Positions 17,603 to 26,234 of a stretch of DNA of 64,000 bases are shown here, in pieces (the first letter of the stretch is position 1; each line of letters begins with the position of its first letter). The position numbers and the translations under genes are program-made. The stretch comes from Opitutaceae bacterium. Lineage in GTDB: Bacteria; Verrucomicrobiota; Verrucomicrobiia; Opitutales; Opitutaceae. The notes under the pieces were generated by a model. That model saw nothing but the letters and a program-made list of their open reading frames with translations, was not told the DNA's origin and made no database searches. Location of the stretch: assembly GCA_015075305.1 (NCBI GenBank), contig JABTUS010000006.1, positions 124,001 to 188,000 of the forward strand, in the 5' to 3' direction.

Positions 17603-17725
17603 ATATAAAGTGCTTGACCTTCCGCACGCACAAAATACAGGTCAATCAATGCTCTCCGCACCCCCGGGCCAGTTCGATGCAGCCGCCCCTCGGTCAATGC
17701 CGGCCCCTCAACACAATGCTTCACA

Positions 17726-18298
17726 ATGATAACGGATGTTGACAGTCATGGCACTCCGTGTGCCCGCCGCGGCAGTCGGGCCGATTGGTTCACAACCCAG
17801 GTTCAGCCGCATGAACCCGCGGTTCGCGGCTACCTGAGGAGCCGGTTTCCTTCGGTCGACGTCGATGATGTCGTCCAGGAATCGTACCTCAAGCTCTGGC
17901 GGCACGAGGCCGCCGCGACGATCACCACTGCCAAGGCGTATTTTTTCTCCACCGCACGCAACACGGCGCTGACGTGGATTCGCCGCAGGAGGATCTATTC
18001 CGACACTCCGGTGAACGAACTGCCGGAATTGTGCGTGATGGTCAGTGACATGGATGCACCCAGGTGCTGCCAGCGGAGCCAGCAGCTCGAACTGGTGACC
18101 GACGCGATCGGCCGTCTGCCGCGGCGCTGCCGTGATATTTTCACGCTCGCAGCAGTGGAAGGACTCTCCAATCGCGAGATCGCAACCCGTCTTGGCGTGG
18201 CGGAGAGCACAGTGCGGGTGCAGATCGCGCGTGGGATTCGCAAGATTGCCAATGTCGTCCAGATGCAGAATGAAAGGTGCCAGGCGCTCGGTGCTTGA
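17726..18298 (+). CDS. RNA polymerase sigma factor, ECF (sigma-70) family
   Basis: A 190-aa ECF sigma factor. Region 2 is at about residues 25-95 with DDVVQESYLKLW and the core-binding helix YFFSTARNTALTWIRRRR. Region 4 is at about 125-180 with LPRRCRDIFTLAAVEGLSNREIATRLGVAESTVRVQIARGIRKI, whose helix-turn-helix contacts the -35 element. Size and layout fit the FecI-like type. No FecR-like anti-sigma gene follows; the next gene is a transporter 141 bp away. Its upstream region contains the distal operator described at 17576-17602. Confidence 0.9.
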   Translation: MITDVDSHGTPCARRGSRADWFTTQVQPHEPAVRGYLRSRFPSVDVDDVVQESYLKLWRHEAAATITTAKAYFFSTARNTALTWIRRRRIYSDTPVNELPELCVMVSDMDAPRCCQRSQQLELVTDAIGRLPRRCRDIFTLAAVEGLSNREIATRLGVAESTVRVQIARGIRKIANVVQMQNERCQALGA

Positions 18299-18439
18299 AC
18301 CGTCTCCATTGCCGGCCTTCTGTTCAATCGGTGTTGCTTCCGGCAGGCTCCGGGTTGCCGGCAAGTTTGACGCTGCGGCGCAATCGCAATTCCTCACGGG
18401 TCGCCACGCCTTGCAGGACTCAACCACACAACGAACGAA

Positions 18440-19882
18440 ATGATTGTCTACCCCGAGCCGCCTGCAGATCTGAGCAGTCGCCGGCCTTGGCGGCATTTGC
18501 AGTATTTTGGAGCGGGCGCGATCATGGCGTCGGTCACCATCGGTTCGGGGGAGACGCTCTTCGCCGCCCGCGAAGGCGCCATCTTCGGTTATACCCTGCT
18601 CTGGTGCTTCATCGCCGGAGCCGTGTTCAAGGGCGTGCAGGTGTATTCTGCGATGCGGTACATGACGCTCACCGGCGAGCACCCAATGACGCATTGGGGC
18701 CGCCTGCCCGGGCCGCGCAACTGGGTGCCGTTGGCGACGGGCGTTCTGTGCATCGTCTGTTTCCCGTTCTGGCTGGCGGGACTTCCCTTGCTGCTGGGGC
18801 AGACGATCAACTGGGCTTTCGGGGTGTCCGGCACGGAGGCTGAGCTGCTGCTGAACGCGCGGATCTGGGCCACAATCACGATTGTGGCCGCCGTGAGCGT
18901 CACATGGGTGCAAAGCTACGGCGCGCTCGAGAAGATCCAGACGGGCATAGTTTTCCTGCTCCTCGGCTGCATGCTGGTGGCGGCCGTCGCCGCCCGTCCG
19001 GATCTGCACGGGATTCTGCTGGGATCGGTGGTGCCGGTCGTGCCCTCGGACTATGCCCCATGGGTGAAGGAGGCATACCCCTTGATAGCCGTCCGCCCGC
19101 CCTGGGTGGAGGTCGTGGCAGCCCTTGGCGCCATTGGCGGCGGCACGTATGATTATCTTGGATACGTGAGCCTGCTCCGGGAAAAATGCTGGGGCGCCAT
19201 CGGTGTGAATCGCGATGCGCCTGACGGTGAAACGGAGAGTGGCGGGGTGGGGCGCACTCCCAATATCGACCTGTCGACCGAGAACGTGCGCCGGGCGAGA
19301 ATGTGGCTGCGGGCGCCGAAGATAGACGCGGCCGTCAGCTTCTCATCCGTGGCGTTGTTCACGGCCTGTTTTGTCGTTCTGGGCGCGGTCATTCTTCACC
19401 CGCAGAAGCTCGTGCCCTCGGGGGACGACCTATTGAGCCATCAGGCGCAGTTCCTGACGAACATATTCCCGTGGCTGCGCTGGGTGTATGTCGTCGGCAT
19501 ATTCTTCGCGATCGGAGGCACCGTCTATGGAGCCTACGAGGTGTACATCCGCACGTCCTTCGAATGCGCGCGGCCGGTGAGCGCAGGCCTGCGCCGGGCC
19601 CCGATTCGTGTTTTTCGCGCGACCATCTTGGTCTACTGCGCGGTCGGCGGGATGCTGCTGCTCTGGACGCTTGAGGATCCGATCGCGATCGTCACTCCCG
19701 TGTCGATCGTCGGGGGAGTGTTCACCTGCGGACTGTGGTGCTTTGCGATGATCTGGGTCGATCGACGTTTCCTGCCGAAGTGCCTGCAGATGCGCCGAGG
19801 GCTGACGCTGCTCCTGGTTGTTTCCGGCGCCTTTCTCACGGCGATGGGAGCGAAGGCAATCTGGGATTTCCTGAGCCGGTAG
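18440..19882 (+). CDS. Nramp-family divalent metal ion transporter-like protein
   Basis: A 480-aa polytopic inner-membrane protein. The first helix, FGAGAIMASVTIGSGETLFAAREGA, resembles helix 1 of Nramp (usually GPGxxxxxxxxDPGN), but the DPGN motif reads GSGE, as in the Nramp-related proteins found widely in Planctomycetes and Verrucomicrobia. Ten to twelve hydrophobic helices follow, with a soluble loop at about 255-285. The transported ion is uncertain because the canonical Asp of DPGN is missing. It follows the ECF sigma gene in the same direction; co-regulation is possible but not shown. Confidence 0.78.
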   Translation: MIVYPEPPADLSSRRPWRHLQYFGAGAIMASVTIGSGETLFAAREGAIFGYTLLWCFIAGAVFKGVQVYSAMRYMTLTGEHPMTHWGRLPGPRNWVPLATGVLCIVCFPFWLAGLPLLLGQTINWAFGVSGTEAELLLNARIWATITIVAAVSVTWVQSYGALEKIQTGIVFLLLGCMLVAAVAARPDLHGILLGSVVPVVPSDYAPWVKEAYPLIAVRPPWVEVVAALGAIGGGTYDYLGYVSLLREKCWGAIGVNRDAPDGETESGGVGRTPNIDLSTENVRRARMWLRAPKIDAAVSFSSVALFTACFVVLGAVILHPQKLVPSGDDLLSHQAQFLTNIFPWLRWVYVVGIFFAIGGTVYGAYEVYIRTSFECARPVSAGLRRAPIRVFRATILVYCAVGGMLLLWTLEDPIAIVTPVSIVGGVFTCGLWCFAMIWVDRRFLPKCLQMRRGLTLLLVVSGAFLTAMGAKAIWDFLSR

Positions 19883-20257
19883 GAGACTGGCGAGCCTGCT
19901 CGTTTCCGATGTGGCAAAGCTGGAGGCCGGCCTGCGGCAACACGCTATTCCTCGATGCCCGGATGCAACCAATCGAGGATCAATGAAACTTTCCGGCCAG
20001 GCCGACGCAGCTTGCCCGCGGTGACGTGGATGGGATTCCAGCGAGGATTGCCCCCATGCCGTCGCATTCGACTTCCATGCAGAATGGTTCCGCCTCCGAG
20101 GACATCGCACTGCAAAACGACACAGCCGTGTTGCAGGGAGCCGGGTTACCAGGTTGAGATGCCACATGACGCGGCTTCGGTGTGGTTTGAGGCCATGGCC
20201 GGGAACGTCGAATAGTTTTAAGTTGCAGGACCCGGCAAATTGCCGGATGGTGGTTTC
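19883..20257. other. 375-bp intergenic region before the toxin-antitoxin pair
   Basis: I see no gene here. It holds one 8-bp inverted repeat (TCCTCGAT 19949-19956, ATCGAGGA 19972-19979) and, at its right end, the palindromic operator of the toxin-antitoxin pair. It is probably the left boundary of an accessory segment. Confidence 0.5.
20232..20246. promoter_or_regulatory. palindromic operator of the toxin-antitoxin operon
   Basis: CCGGCAAATTGCCGG is a perfect palindrome around a central A, 11 bp before the ATG of the antitoxin. Ribbon-helix-helix antitoxins of this kind usually repress their own promoter at such a site, so I infer autoregulation. Confidence 0.6.
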
Positions 20258-20560
20258 ATGGCTACTTTGGCAGCAAAATCCCGTTCCCGTGCTCGCGCCA
20301 CCGCCCGACTGGAGGCGAGGATTCCCCGTGATTTCAAGAAGACCTTGGAGCAGGCTGCTGCCGTGACCGGGCACCCGACGGTCACGAGTTTTGTTCTCTT
20401 CGCCCTCCAAGCCAGCGCCCGGAGGGTCATCGAAGAACATCAACAGGCCAGACTTTCGGCAGAGGAATCCACTCAGTTCGTGAAGGCGTTGCTTGCGCCA
20501 GCCGCACCGAACGCGGCGTTGCGGGGGGCATTTAAGCGTTATCGCGAGGTCAGTGCCTGA
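20258..20560 (+). CDS. DUF1778 (TacA-type) antitoxin
   Basis: A 100-aa protein starting at ATG 20258 (a TTG at 20240 is in frame but lies inside the operator). The ribbon-helix-helix N-terminal part RATARLEARIPRDFKKTLEQAAAVTGHPTVTSFVLFAL is typical of DUF1778. The C-terminal tail (SAEESTQFVKALLAP) normally wraps around and neutralises the toxin. The gene overlaps the toxin start by one base (TGATG), so the two are translationally coupled. Confidence 0.9.
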   Translation: MATLAAKSRSRARATARLEARIPRDFKKTLEQAAAVTGHPTVTSFVLFALQASARRVIEEHQQARLSAEESTQFVKALLAPAAPNAALRGAFKRYREVSA

Positions 20561-21081
20561 TGGCCTGCCGTTTTGAACCGCTAACGAAGCAACACGACCG
20601 GACCGGGTTTCGTTGCGTCAGCGCGCCTCTCAACACCTATCTCCAGCACATTGCCCGGAAGGACGCGGAGCGTCATGTGGCTGCCGCGTTCGTCATGGTG
20701 GATGACGCTGCTCCGTCCACCATCGTGGGCTATTACACACTTTCGGCTTTTGCTGTGGATGTCGCTGAGCTGCCGGAAGCCTTGCAAAAGAAGCTCCCCC
20801 GATATCCGCGGCTTCCTGCAACCCTGTTGGGACGGCTGGCGCGAGATGAGCGTTTCCCGGGGACAGGATCGCTGCTATTGATGGACGCGCTGGTCCGCGC
20901 GCACCAGAAAGCCGCGGAGATTGCCTCGTTCGCCGTGGTCGCGGACGCGAAAGACGAGGCAGCCCTGGCGTTCTATCAGAAGTTCGGATTTGCCCAGTTG
21001 GGCAGCGACCCGAACCGGGTTTTCCTGCCGATGGGCACCATCGCGGAGCTGGTTGGCAGGCAGGATTCGCGCTCGATTTGA
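20560..21081 (+). CDS. GNAT-family acetyltransferase toxin (TacT-like)
   Basis: A 173-aa GNAT protein. Toxins of this group acetylate the amino acid on charged tRNAs and stop translation. Visible elements: FEPLTKQHDRTGFRCVSAPLNTYL, VGYYTLSAFAVDV, an acetyl-CoA loop at ERFPGTGSLLLMDAL, and the terminal VADAKDEAALAFYQKFGF where the Tyr is the usual catalytic residue. Length and partner match known TacAT pairs. The stop codon is followed directly by transposase-like remnant sequence, so the last few residues may have been reshaped by insertion. Confidence 0.9.
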   Translation: MACRFEPLTKQHDRTGFRCVSAPLNTYLQHIARKDAERHVAAAFVMVDDAAPSTIVGYYTLSAFAVDVAELPEALQKKLPRYPRLPATLLGRLARDERFPGTGSLLLMDALVRAHQKAAEIASFAVVADAKDEAALAFYQKFGFAQLGSDPNRVFLPMGTIAELVGRQDSRSI

Positions 21082-21083
21082 AT

Positions 21084-21180
21084 GGGGCGCACATCATCGT
21101 CGCTTGGCTTGCATTTCGCCGCTCGATCACGCTGCGCCAGCAATTGGGCAATTTGTTCGGTGGACTGATGCACGCACAAC
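21084..21180 (+). pseudogene. remnant of an IS1634-type transposase C-terminal part (opposite orientation to the intact copy)
   Basis: In the plus-strand frame of base 21084 the translation reads GAHIIVAWLAFRRSITLRQ and then QLGNLFGGLM. The intact transposase to the right, on the minus strand, has EAHLFVAFLAYCLSITLRQ followed by QLRNLSGGLM. Agreement is clear over about 30 residues and then fades. Only this small C-terminal piece survives, starting within a few bases of the acetyltransferase stop. Confidence 0.75.
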
Positions 21181-21482
21181 CCGTTCACTTTCGCGCCCGG
21201 TCTGCTTCAATACGCTCTTGAGCGATGCCCAGGGATAGATTTGAGCGAGCACCCCGATACTGAGGTGCTCGGCAATTTTCCCACCGCTCGCCATTGTCAT
21301 CGCACTTCGTGCCATGCCCTACTTTTGAGGGACTCGTACGCGAGGGTAATCACTAAGTGAACAGTATTGGGGTTAAGAAAAACAAGGTCATCGTCCAGTA
21401 GACCTTAGCCCGACTTCGCCAACTGGAGGGTATTGAGTTTGTAAGTCGTTGATTCATCGGTCGGAGGTCCGAAAAGTCGGGC
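21181..21482. other. 300-bp non-coding stretch left of the transposase
   Basis: Lower-GC sequence with no credible gene. It contains a 7-bp inverted repeat (GAGCACC 21247-21253, GGTGCTC 21264-21270) followed a few bases later by TTTT, a possible weak terminator for the toxin-antitoxin operon. The left end of the insertion sequence should be near 21350-21480, but I could not identify matching terminal inverted repeats. Confidence 0.4.
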
Positions 21483-23249
21483 CTACACGGCGCTTTTCTG
21501 GAGGAGGGGTGAGCGGATCCAGGGAGGAGGCTGAACGGGAAGCGCCAGACCGAGCTGATGGAGGAGAATCGCGACGTCGCTGGCTGGTTCGGTGCGGCGG
21601 ACCAGAAGCAGTTCGCGTCCGTCGGTGGTGGGAACCCGAACGTCGAGCATTTGAACGGTCGAGAGTTTTTCGAAGACCGTGCGTGGCATCAGTCCACCGG
21701 AGAGGTTGCGCAGTTGCTGGCGCAGCGTGATCGACAGGCAATACGCGAGGAAGGCGACGAAGAGGTGCGCCTCGATTCTTTCGGGCTTTTGGTGATAGAC
21801 CGGGCGAATCGCCAGATCGCCTTTGAGCGTGCGGAACGCCTCCTCCACAAACACCAGCTGCATGTAGTACCGCCACAGGGCGTCCGGGTCGTAGTTGGTC
21901 AGGTTCGTTCGCAGCAGATAGCGGCCTTCGCGTCGTCGCACCGTCCGCAGTTTCTGCCGATTGAGCTCATAGGTGAGCATTCCCTCGGGCGAGACCGTGG
22001 TGTCGATCAACCGCGCTGCTGCTCCCGCCTCTCCGGAAGCCTTGCCAAGTTTCAGCAGTAGTTCGTCGCGATTGCCTGTTCTCAGTCGCGAGAGTTCGCC
22101 GAGGCGTTTCCAATATTTCTTGAGCGCCCGGCGTCGCATCGCCCGCTCCTTGTTCACCCGGGCCGGGCTTTCCGTCAGCACGTAGATCTCGCCGTCTTCC
22201 GGCACGCATTTGACCCGCAGTTCTCCGCGCACCTCCACCCATGGCCGTTGTGCCAGTGCCGCTTCCATCCGGTTGAGCCGCGCCTTTGGGGTTCCAACCA
22301 GGTAGTGCACCGGCGCGGGGCCTGATCGCATTTGCTCAAGCACCGCCTCGGTCGGCACACCTCGGTCCATCACCCAGATCCTCTGCGCCTGGCCGTGACG
22401 CTTCTGCACCATTTCGAGCATCGCGGGCAGCGTGGTTTTGTCAGAGGTGTTGCCTGGCAGCATTTCATAGGCAAGCGGCAGCCCCTCGGGGGTGACCACC
22501 AGTGCGATGACCACCTGCACGCAGTCGCTGCGTCGATCGCGACTGTAGCCGAAACGACGCGGATCGGTGTCGCTTTCCGGCGCGTCGCACTCGAAGTACG
22601 TGCTCGTCAGATCATAGAGCAGAATCTCATAACGCGCCGCGAACAGATCGCGCCAGCGCTCGCGCAGATGACCGAACAGCGCCTCTTTCTGGGCAAGCAG
22701 TAGATCGAGGCATCGGTAGAGTGTGGCAGGTTGTGCGGAGCGTTCATCGACGCCGAGCAGATCCGGCAGGGCGCTCGTGCCAAACCACTGCCGGTGCAGC
22801 CGCCATTCGGACCCCGGTGCCAGCAGTCGATAGATCGCAAGAACGCGCAGCACCTTTTCCCAGTCCGTTCCCTCCCGGCTGCAGCCGAACCTCTCGCGGA
22901 AAAACTCATCGAGATGAAGCTGCCGCCACAGCGAATCGGCCAGCCAGCACGCTCCCCACTGCCGCGGACGCTCCAGACTCATTGCGCTCAACCTCACCCG
23001 CACCGCGTCCACCTCGCCAGACGTCAGCTCTCGATCCTCCGGCCACAAGGCCATCTGCCTCATCGTTCCGCTGTTTTCATCGAGCACGCTCACCGCTTTC
23101 TCCCACGACTCCTTTTGTCGGTCGTTCACCTCCCCGAGATAAAGCACATGATGATGCACCACGCGTCCTCCTACCCGCCGACTCTCCACGATCGACCAGC
23201 TGCGGTGATCCTTCCCATTCTTGCGCCGAACCCGACACTTCAAGTGCAT
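21483..23249 (-). mobile_element. insertion sequence transposase, IS4 superfamily, IS1634-like
   Basis: A full-length 588-aa DDE transposase. The RNase-H-like core shows the first Asp in LLYDLTSTYFE, the second in RIWVMDRGVPTE and the Glu region in LVFVEEAFRTLKGDLAIRPVYH, the YREK-like signature of this superfamily. The N-terminal part includes VHHHVLYLGEVND, common in IS1634 proteins. The reading frame is intact, so the element could still move. Terminal inverted repeats and target duplication were not resolved; the right end must lie before about 23,310 because the restriction gene there is complete. Confidence 0.88.
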
Positions 23250-23311
23250 GCACTCACTTTAGAGGTGAGCGTTCCACGCGGGACCAAGTTGCGGGCGGCA
23301 GCGATCTGACG

Positions 23312-24109
23312 CTACTTCCGGTAGTTGGCCCGGACGTGGGCTTCGAGACTGTTCAGAAAATTCTTTGGGCCAAACTCCGGAAATCGGATTTCATGGTTTG
23401 GCTTCGCCCTGCGAATACCTTCGTGAGTCGTTAGGAATGCGCCCGCGTCATAAAGGCGCTTTCCAACCGCCTGTTGTAGAAACACCCGGTAACGCTCGGC
23501 GTAGCTGGGACCGAGAAATTTCGGGACATCTGTGAACCGGTCCGCCCCACCGCGATAGACCTCGTGCGCGAGAAAGTGAGGCTGACGAATCTGCGTCTTT
23601 CCGTGATCGGTCTCCGCATACTTTCCGATGAAAAAGTACCCCAGCCACGGGCGCGGAAGCGGGGTCGAAAACAGGTTCTCTTCATACGTGTGCCAGAAAT
23701 CGCAGGCGTTCCCCAAGCTCTCCTCAAGTCGGTTGTTCTGATTGTTGCCGATGCTCTTGTCCTGCGACTTGAACTCTATGGCGGCGTGCAGAATCGGCTC
23801 CGATCCAGCCTGCCGATTGGTCGCACAAAACCGGCTGTTGCTGACAACGATTATGTCCCAGTTCTTTGATGGTCTGAAGGTGGATGGCAGAATCGCGCCA
23901 GCCTTGCTGAAATGACCGCCGATGTAGATGTCGTCCTTGTCGACGCCCAACCCGATCAGAAAACTTCGGATCGCTCCGATGAATCCGTCCAGATTCTTTC
24001 CGCTCAGGTTTTGATCACGACTACCGCCCTGTTTCGAATCACCTTTTCCTTTTTTCTTGAATTTCCACCAGTAGGAAACGGCAGATTGGAAAAAGTCAGT
24101 TTCACTCAT
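23312..24109 (-). CDS. type II restriction endonuclease, PaeR7I/XhoI family
   Basis: A 265-aa protein that resembles the PaeR7I/XhoI endonucleases (recognition CTCGAG in characterised members). The PD-(D/E)XK catalytic core is visible as Asp85 in NWDIIVVS, then Glu112 and Lys114 in AAIEFKSQ. SIGNNQNNRLEESLGNA and PRPWLGYFFIGKYAETD are further conserved segments. It starts in an ATGA overlap with the upstream methyltransferase, so the pair is co-translated with the methylase first. The recognition site of this homolog is inferred. Confidence 0.85.
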   Translation of the reverse strand: MSETDFFQSAVSYWWKFKKKGKGDSKQGGSRDQNLSGKNLDGFIGAIRSFLIGLGVDKDDIYIGGHFSKAGAILPSTFRPSKNWDIIVVSNSRFCATNRQAGSEPILHAAIEFKSQDKSIGNNQNNRLEESLGNACDFWHTYEENLFSTPLPRPWLGYFFIGKYAETDHGKTQIRQPHFLAHEVYRGGADRFTDVPKFLGPSYAERYRVFLQQAVGKRLYDAGAFLTTHEGIRRAKPNHEIRFPEFGPKNFLNSLEAHVRANYRK

Positions 24110-25725
24110 TCGGGCAGGGCGTTGATGCCGTAAAGCGTATGAGCCAACGCAGTTGCCCTGGCACGATCAAAATCCGTGAAAGCTCTGGCTAGCTGTTCCT
24201 GAATTGATGCCGGGATACTATCGGGATGTGGCACCCTAATCCGCCTAAGGTACTGAGCTTGAAACCGGAAGTATCCACCGCGCATCCGAACGCCGTAGCA
24301 GCGCACGAAAAATTCGCCGACATCGGACATCAACAGTCCACCCAAGACGGGCAGGTCCCACTTTTTTGAGGTGATCCAGTATATGTTATGGTGCGGATAG
24401 GTTTCCCCCTTGTCCAGTGCTGGTTCGAGTCGGCCGCGGATGTCTGCGATGTATAGCTTGCGCTCTCGCACGAGTGAAAGATTTACGCGGTCAATTGTCT
24501 TGTGCCACTTCGCAGGATGGTCTTTCGCGGTATGTCGTCCCCTCAGCGTCTCCAAATGAGGCAGCAGGTATGCATGCGTCTTTGGGAATCGATTCAGTTC
24601 GACCAGCCCATCCTCGGTCCACGGATTGATTAGATAGCTTCCGGACCAATTGACCCGTGGACCGGCCAGATCGTCACCCATGGCCAAGGGCAGGAGGCGA
24701 TCTTGCTCAACATCCGGAACCTCCTTTGGGATGAAAATCCTGTCCGCTCCGGTCGCAACTCCTATGCCCACCCGCGTTTCAGTTTCCTCGGTCTCCAGCG
24801 GGATACACGAAGCCTCGATTTGCCGAAGCACCGCCAAGCGCTCAGGTGATGAGCACGGCCAGGGTTCAGCACCGCGGAACCATTGATGCAAGCGCGCGCT
24901 TCGAAGAAAGGAATCAGACTTCGCAGCGCCCAGCCGATCCAGCAGTTGTCCGCGGTCGGCGGATTCAGCGCCAGGATGGAGCTTGGCGACGGTAGCCGGC
25001 CCCTGCTTGCCAGTAGAAATCACTGTAATCGCCGGATAGGCAGAGACCTCAGCTTCGAAGGCATCCACGTCGTGCGCTTCGATGATGAATCGCACATTGA
25101 AGCCATCCGTGATCAGGTTGCGAAGCGTCGAGCCATAGTCGTTCAAAAGCCAGCGATCCGCACAGATGTAAGCACACGTGCCGCCTGGTTTCAGCTGCAT
25201 CAGAGCGGCCTCGTAGAAAGCGACATAAAGGTCGGACCGTCCGCGCATCGTGTGGAAGGCATTGCGATAGAGGGCTGCTTTTGCCGGCGGAATCTCCTCC
25301 AAACGAACATACGGGGGATTACCGACGACATAGTCAGCGACCGGAAATCCAAGCGAAGCATCGAGAAAATCCTCGCAGCGAACCCACGAGCGGGCGAGGC
25401 GGGCTGCGGTCGTTCCACTTACTCCTAAGGAAATCAATTCCGCCTCAACAGCGTTGACCGCATTCGCCGCTGTTACGGGATCGATTTCGAACGCCCTCAA
25501 TGCCTCCTCGGCGCGGCTAAGCGACTCTTTGTGCTGTCGGCAGGATTCCACGAGCCGACGGACCATCGCACGGATGAAGGCTCCATCCCCTGCGGATGGC
25601 TCCAGCGCCACCTGCTCAAAAAGGCGCTTCGCCGAGTCGTACCCCGCAAGGTCCAGGATGAGATCGACCGCCCAAGGCTTCGTGAAGACCACCCCAGCCG
25701 CACCTGTTGTCGATGATGCTAGCAT
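24106..25725 (-). CDS. N6-adenine DNA methyltransferase, partner of the PaeR7I-like endonuclease
   Basis: This 539-aa modification enzyme protects host DNA from the adjacent nuclease. SAM-binding motif I is EPSAGDGAF (residues 42-50), catalytic motif IV is NPPY (136-139), and the target-recognition part is in the C-terminal half (VGIGVATGADRIFIPKE, VLGGLLMSDVGEFFVR). Length is close to known M.PaeR7I-like enzymes of about 530 aa. A 12-bp perfect palindrome covers its start codon. It is the first gene of the operon, so methylation can precede cutting when the system enters a new host. Confidence 0.88.
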   Translation of the reverse strand: MLASSTTGAAGVVFTKPWAVDLILDLAGYDSAKRLFEQVALEPSAGDGAFIRAMVRRLVESCRQHKESLSRAEEALRAFEIDPVTAANAVNAVEAELISLGVSGTTAARLARSWVRCEDFLDASLGFPVADYVVGNPPYVRLEEIPPAKAALYRNAFHTMRGRSDLYVAFYEAALMQLKPGGTCAYICADRWLLNDYGSTLRNLITDGFNVRFIIEAHDVDAFEAEVSAYPAITVISTGKQGPATVAKLHPGAESADRGQLLDRLGAAKSDSFLRSARLHQWFRGAEPWPCSSPERLAVLRQIEASCIPLETEETETRVGIGVATGADRIFIPKEVPDVEQDRLLPLAMGDDLAGPRVNWSGSYLINPWTEDGLVELNRFPKTHAYLLPHLETLRGRHTAKDHPAKWHKTIDRVNLSLVRERKLYIADIRGRLEPALDKGETYPHHNIYWITSKKWDLPVLGGLLMSDVGEFFVRCYGVRMRGGYFRFQAQYLRRIRVPHPDSIPASIQEQLARAFTDFDRARATALAHTLYGINALPE

Positions 25726-25726
25726 C
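25715..25726. promoter_or_regulatory. 12-bp palindrome over the methyltransferase start codon
   Basis: GATGCTAGCATC is perfectly self-complementary and includes the start codon (CAT at 25723-25725 on the plus strand). No separate controller gene is present, so binding by the methylase itself, or an RNA structure that blocks initiation, could set expression timing. This is a suggestion only. Confidence 0.35.
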
Positions 25727-25974
25727 GCTAGAAGCCGTGGCCTTTCTGCCCATCGAGCAACCCCAAAAGCTCTTTAGACATCGGATATCGGATGGAAAAC
25801 AGCGCAAATTTGGCAGGAGCTTGAGTCCGCATGATGGATCGTAACGAAACATGGGACGTACAAGACAATCCTCGACGACTCGCGCTGAGCCCCTGGAAGA
25901 GGGAAAACGGGACAGCAACCGGACAGGGGATATTTCGGGAAAATCCAGGAAACCCGCATCTTCCTGATCTTCAA

Positions 25975-26049
25975 TGGCTGCCCGGGTAGGGATCGAACCT
26001 ACGACCAAGTGATTAACAGTCACCTGCTCTGCCACTGAGCTACCGGGCA
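25975..26049 (-). tRNA. tRNA-Asn (GTT)
   Basis: Read on the minus strand, the acceptor arm TGCCCGG pairs with CCGGGCA, the D arm is GCTC/GAGC, the anticodon loop CTGTTAA has GTT in the centre, and the T arm holds GGTTCGATCCC. Discriminator G and an encoded CCA follow. The 3' end points at the restriction-modification and insertion-sequence patch, a common integration position, but I found no second copy of the tRNA 3' end and no integrase. Confidence 0.95.
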
Positions 26050-26234
26050 ATCAGACCTATCTCCCAAATGGGACCGGCAAGACATGCGCCGGCTTTTGCC
26101 TTGTCAACGCTCCATTTGATCAAAAGTCGCATTGGCTAAAGTTTTGATTGATTTTGGGAGTGGAACGCGATTGCCTCGCCAACTTTTCCATTACGCCTGC
26201 CTCCATTCAGGAGCGACCAGGTGGAACGAATATC

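Larger units (their letters stand above)
17275..17725. other. intergenic region between the GntR regulator and the sigma-factor gene
   Basis: About 450 bp between divergently transcribed genes. It contains operator-like sites at 17264 and 17576-17602, an 18-bp perfect palindrome at 17456-17473, and a possible -35 TTGACC at 17614-17619 with a poor -10 (TACAGG at 17636-17641). Short open frames on both strands (such as 17278-17526 minus) have no recognisable content and I do not call them genes. Confidence 0.55.

Noticed and set aside
19883-20257. Attachment site (tRNA-Asn 3' repeat) at the left border of the accessory patch
   Set aside because: I looked for the TGGCTGCCCGGGTAGGGAT-type sequence and did not find a copy; no integrase gene either.
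23250-23311. Right terminal inverted repeat of the IS1634-like element
   Set aside because: No convincing match between this segment and the left flank (21350-21482) by eye; a dot plot would be needed.
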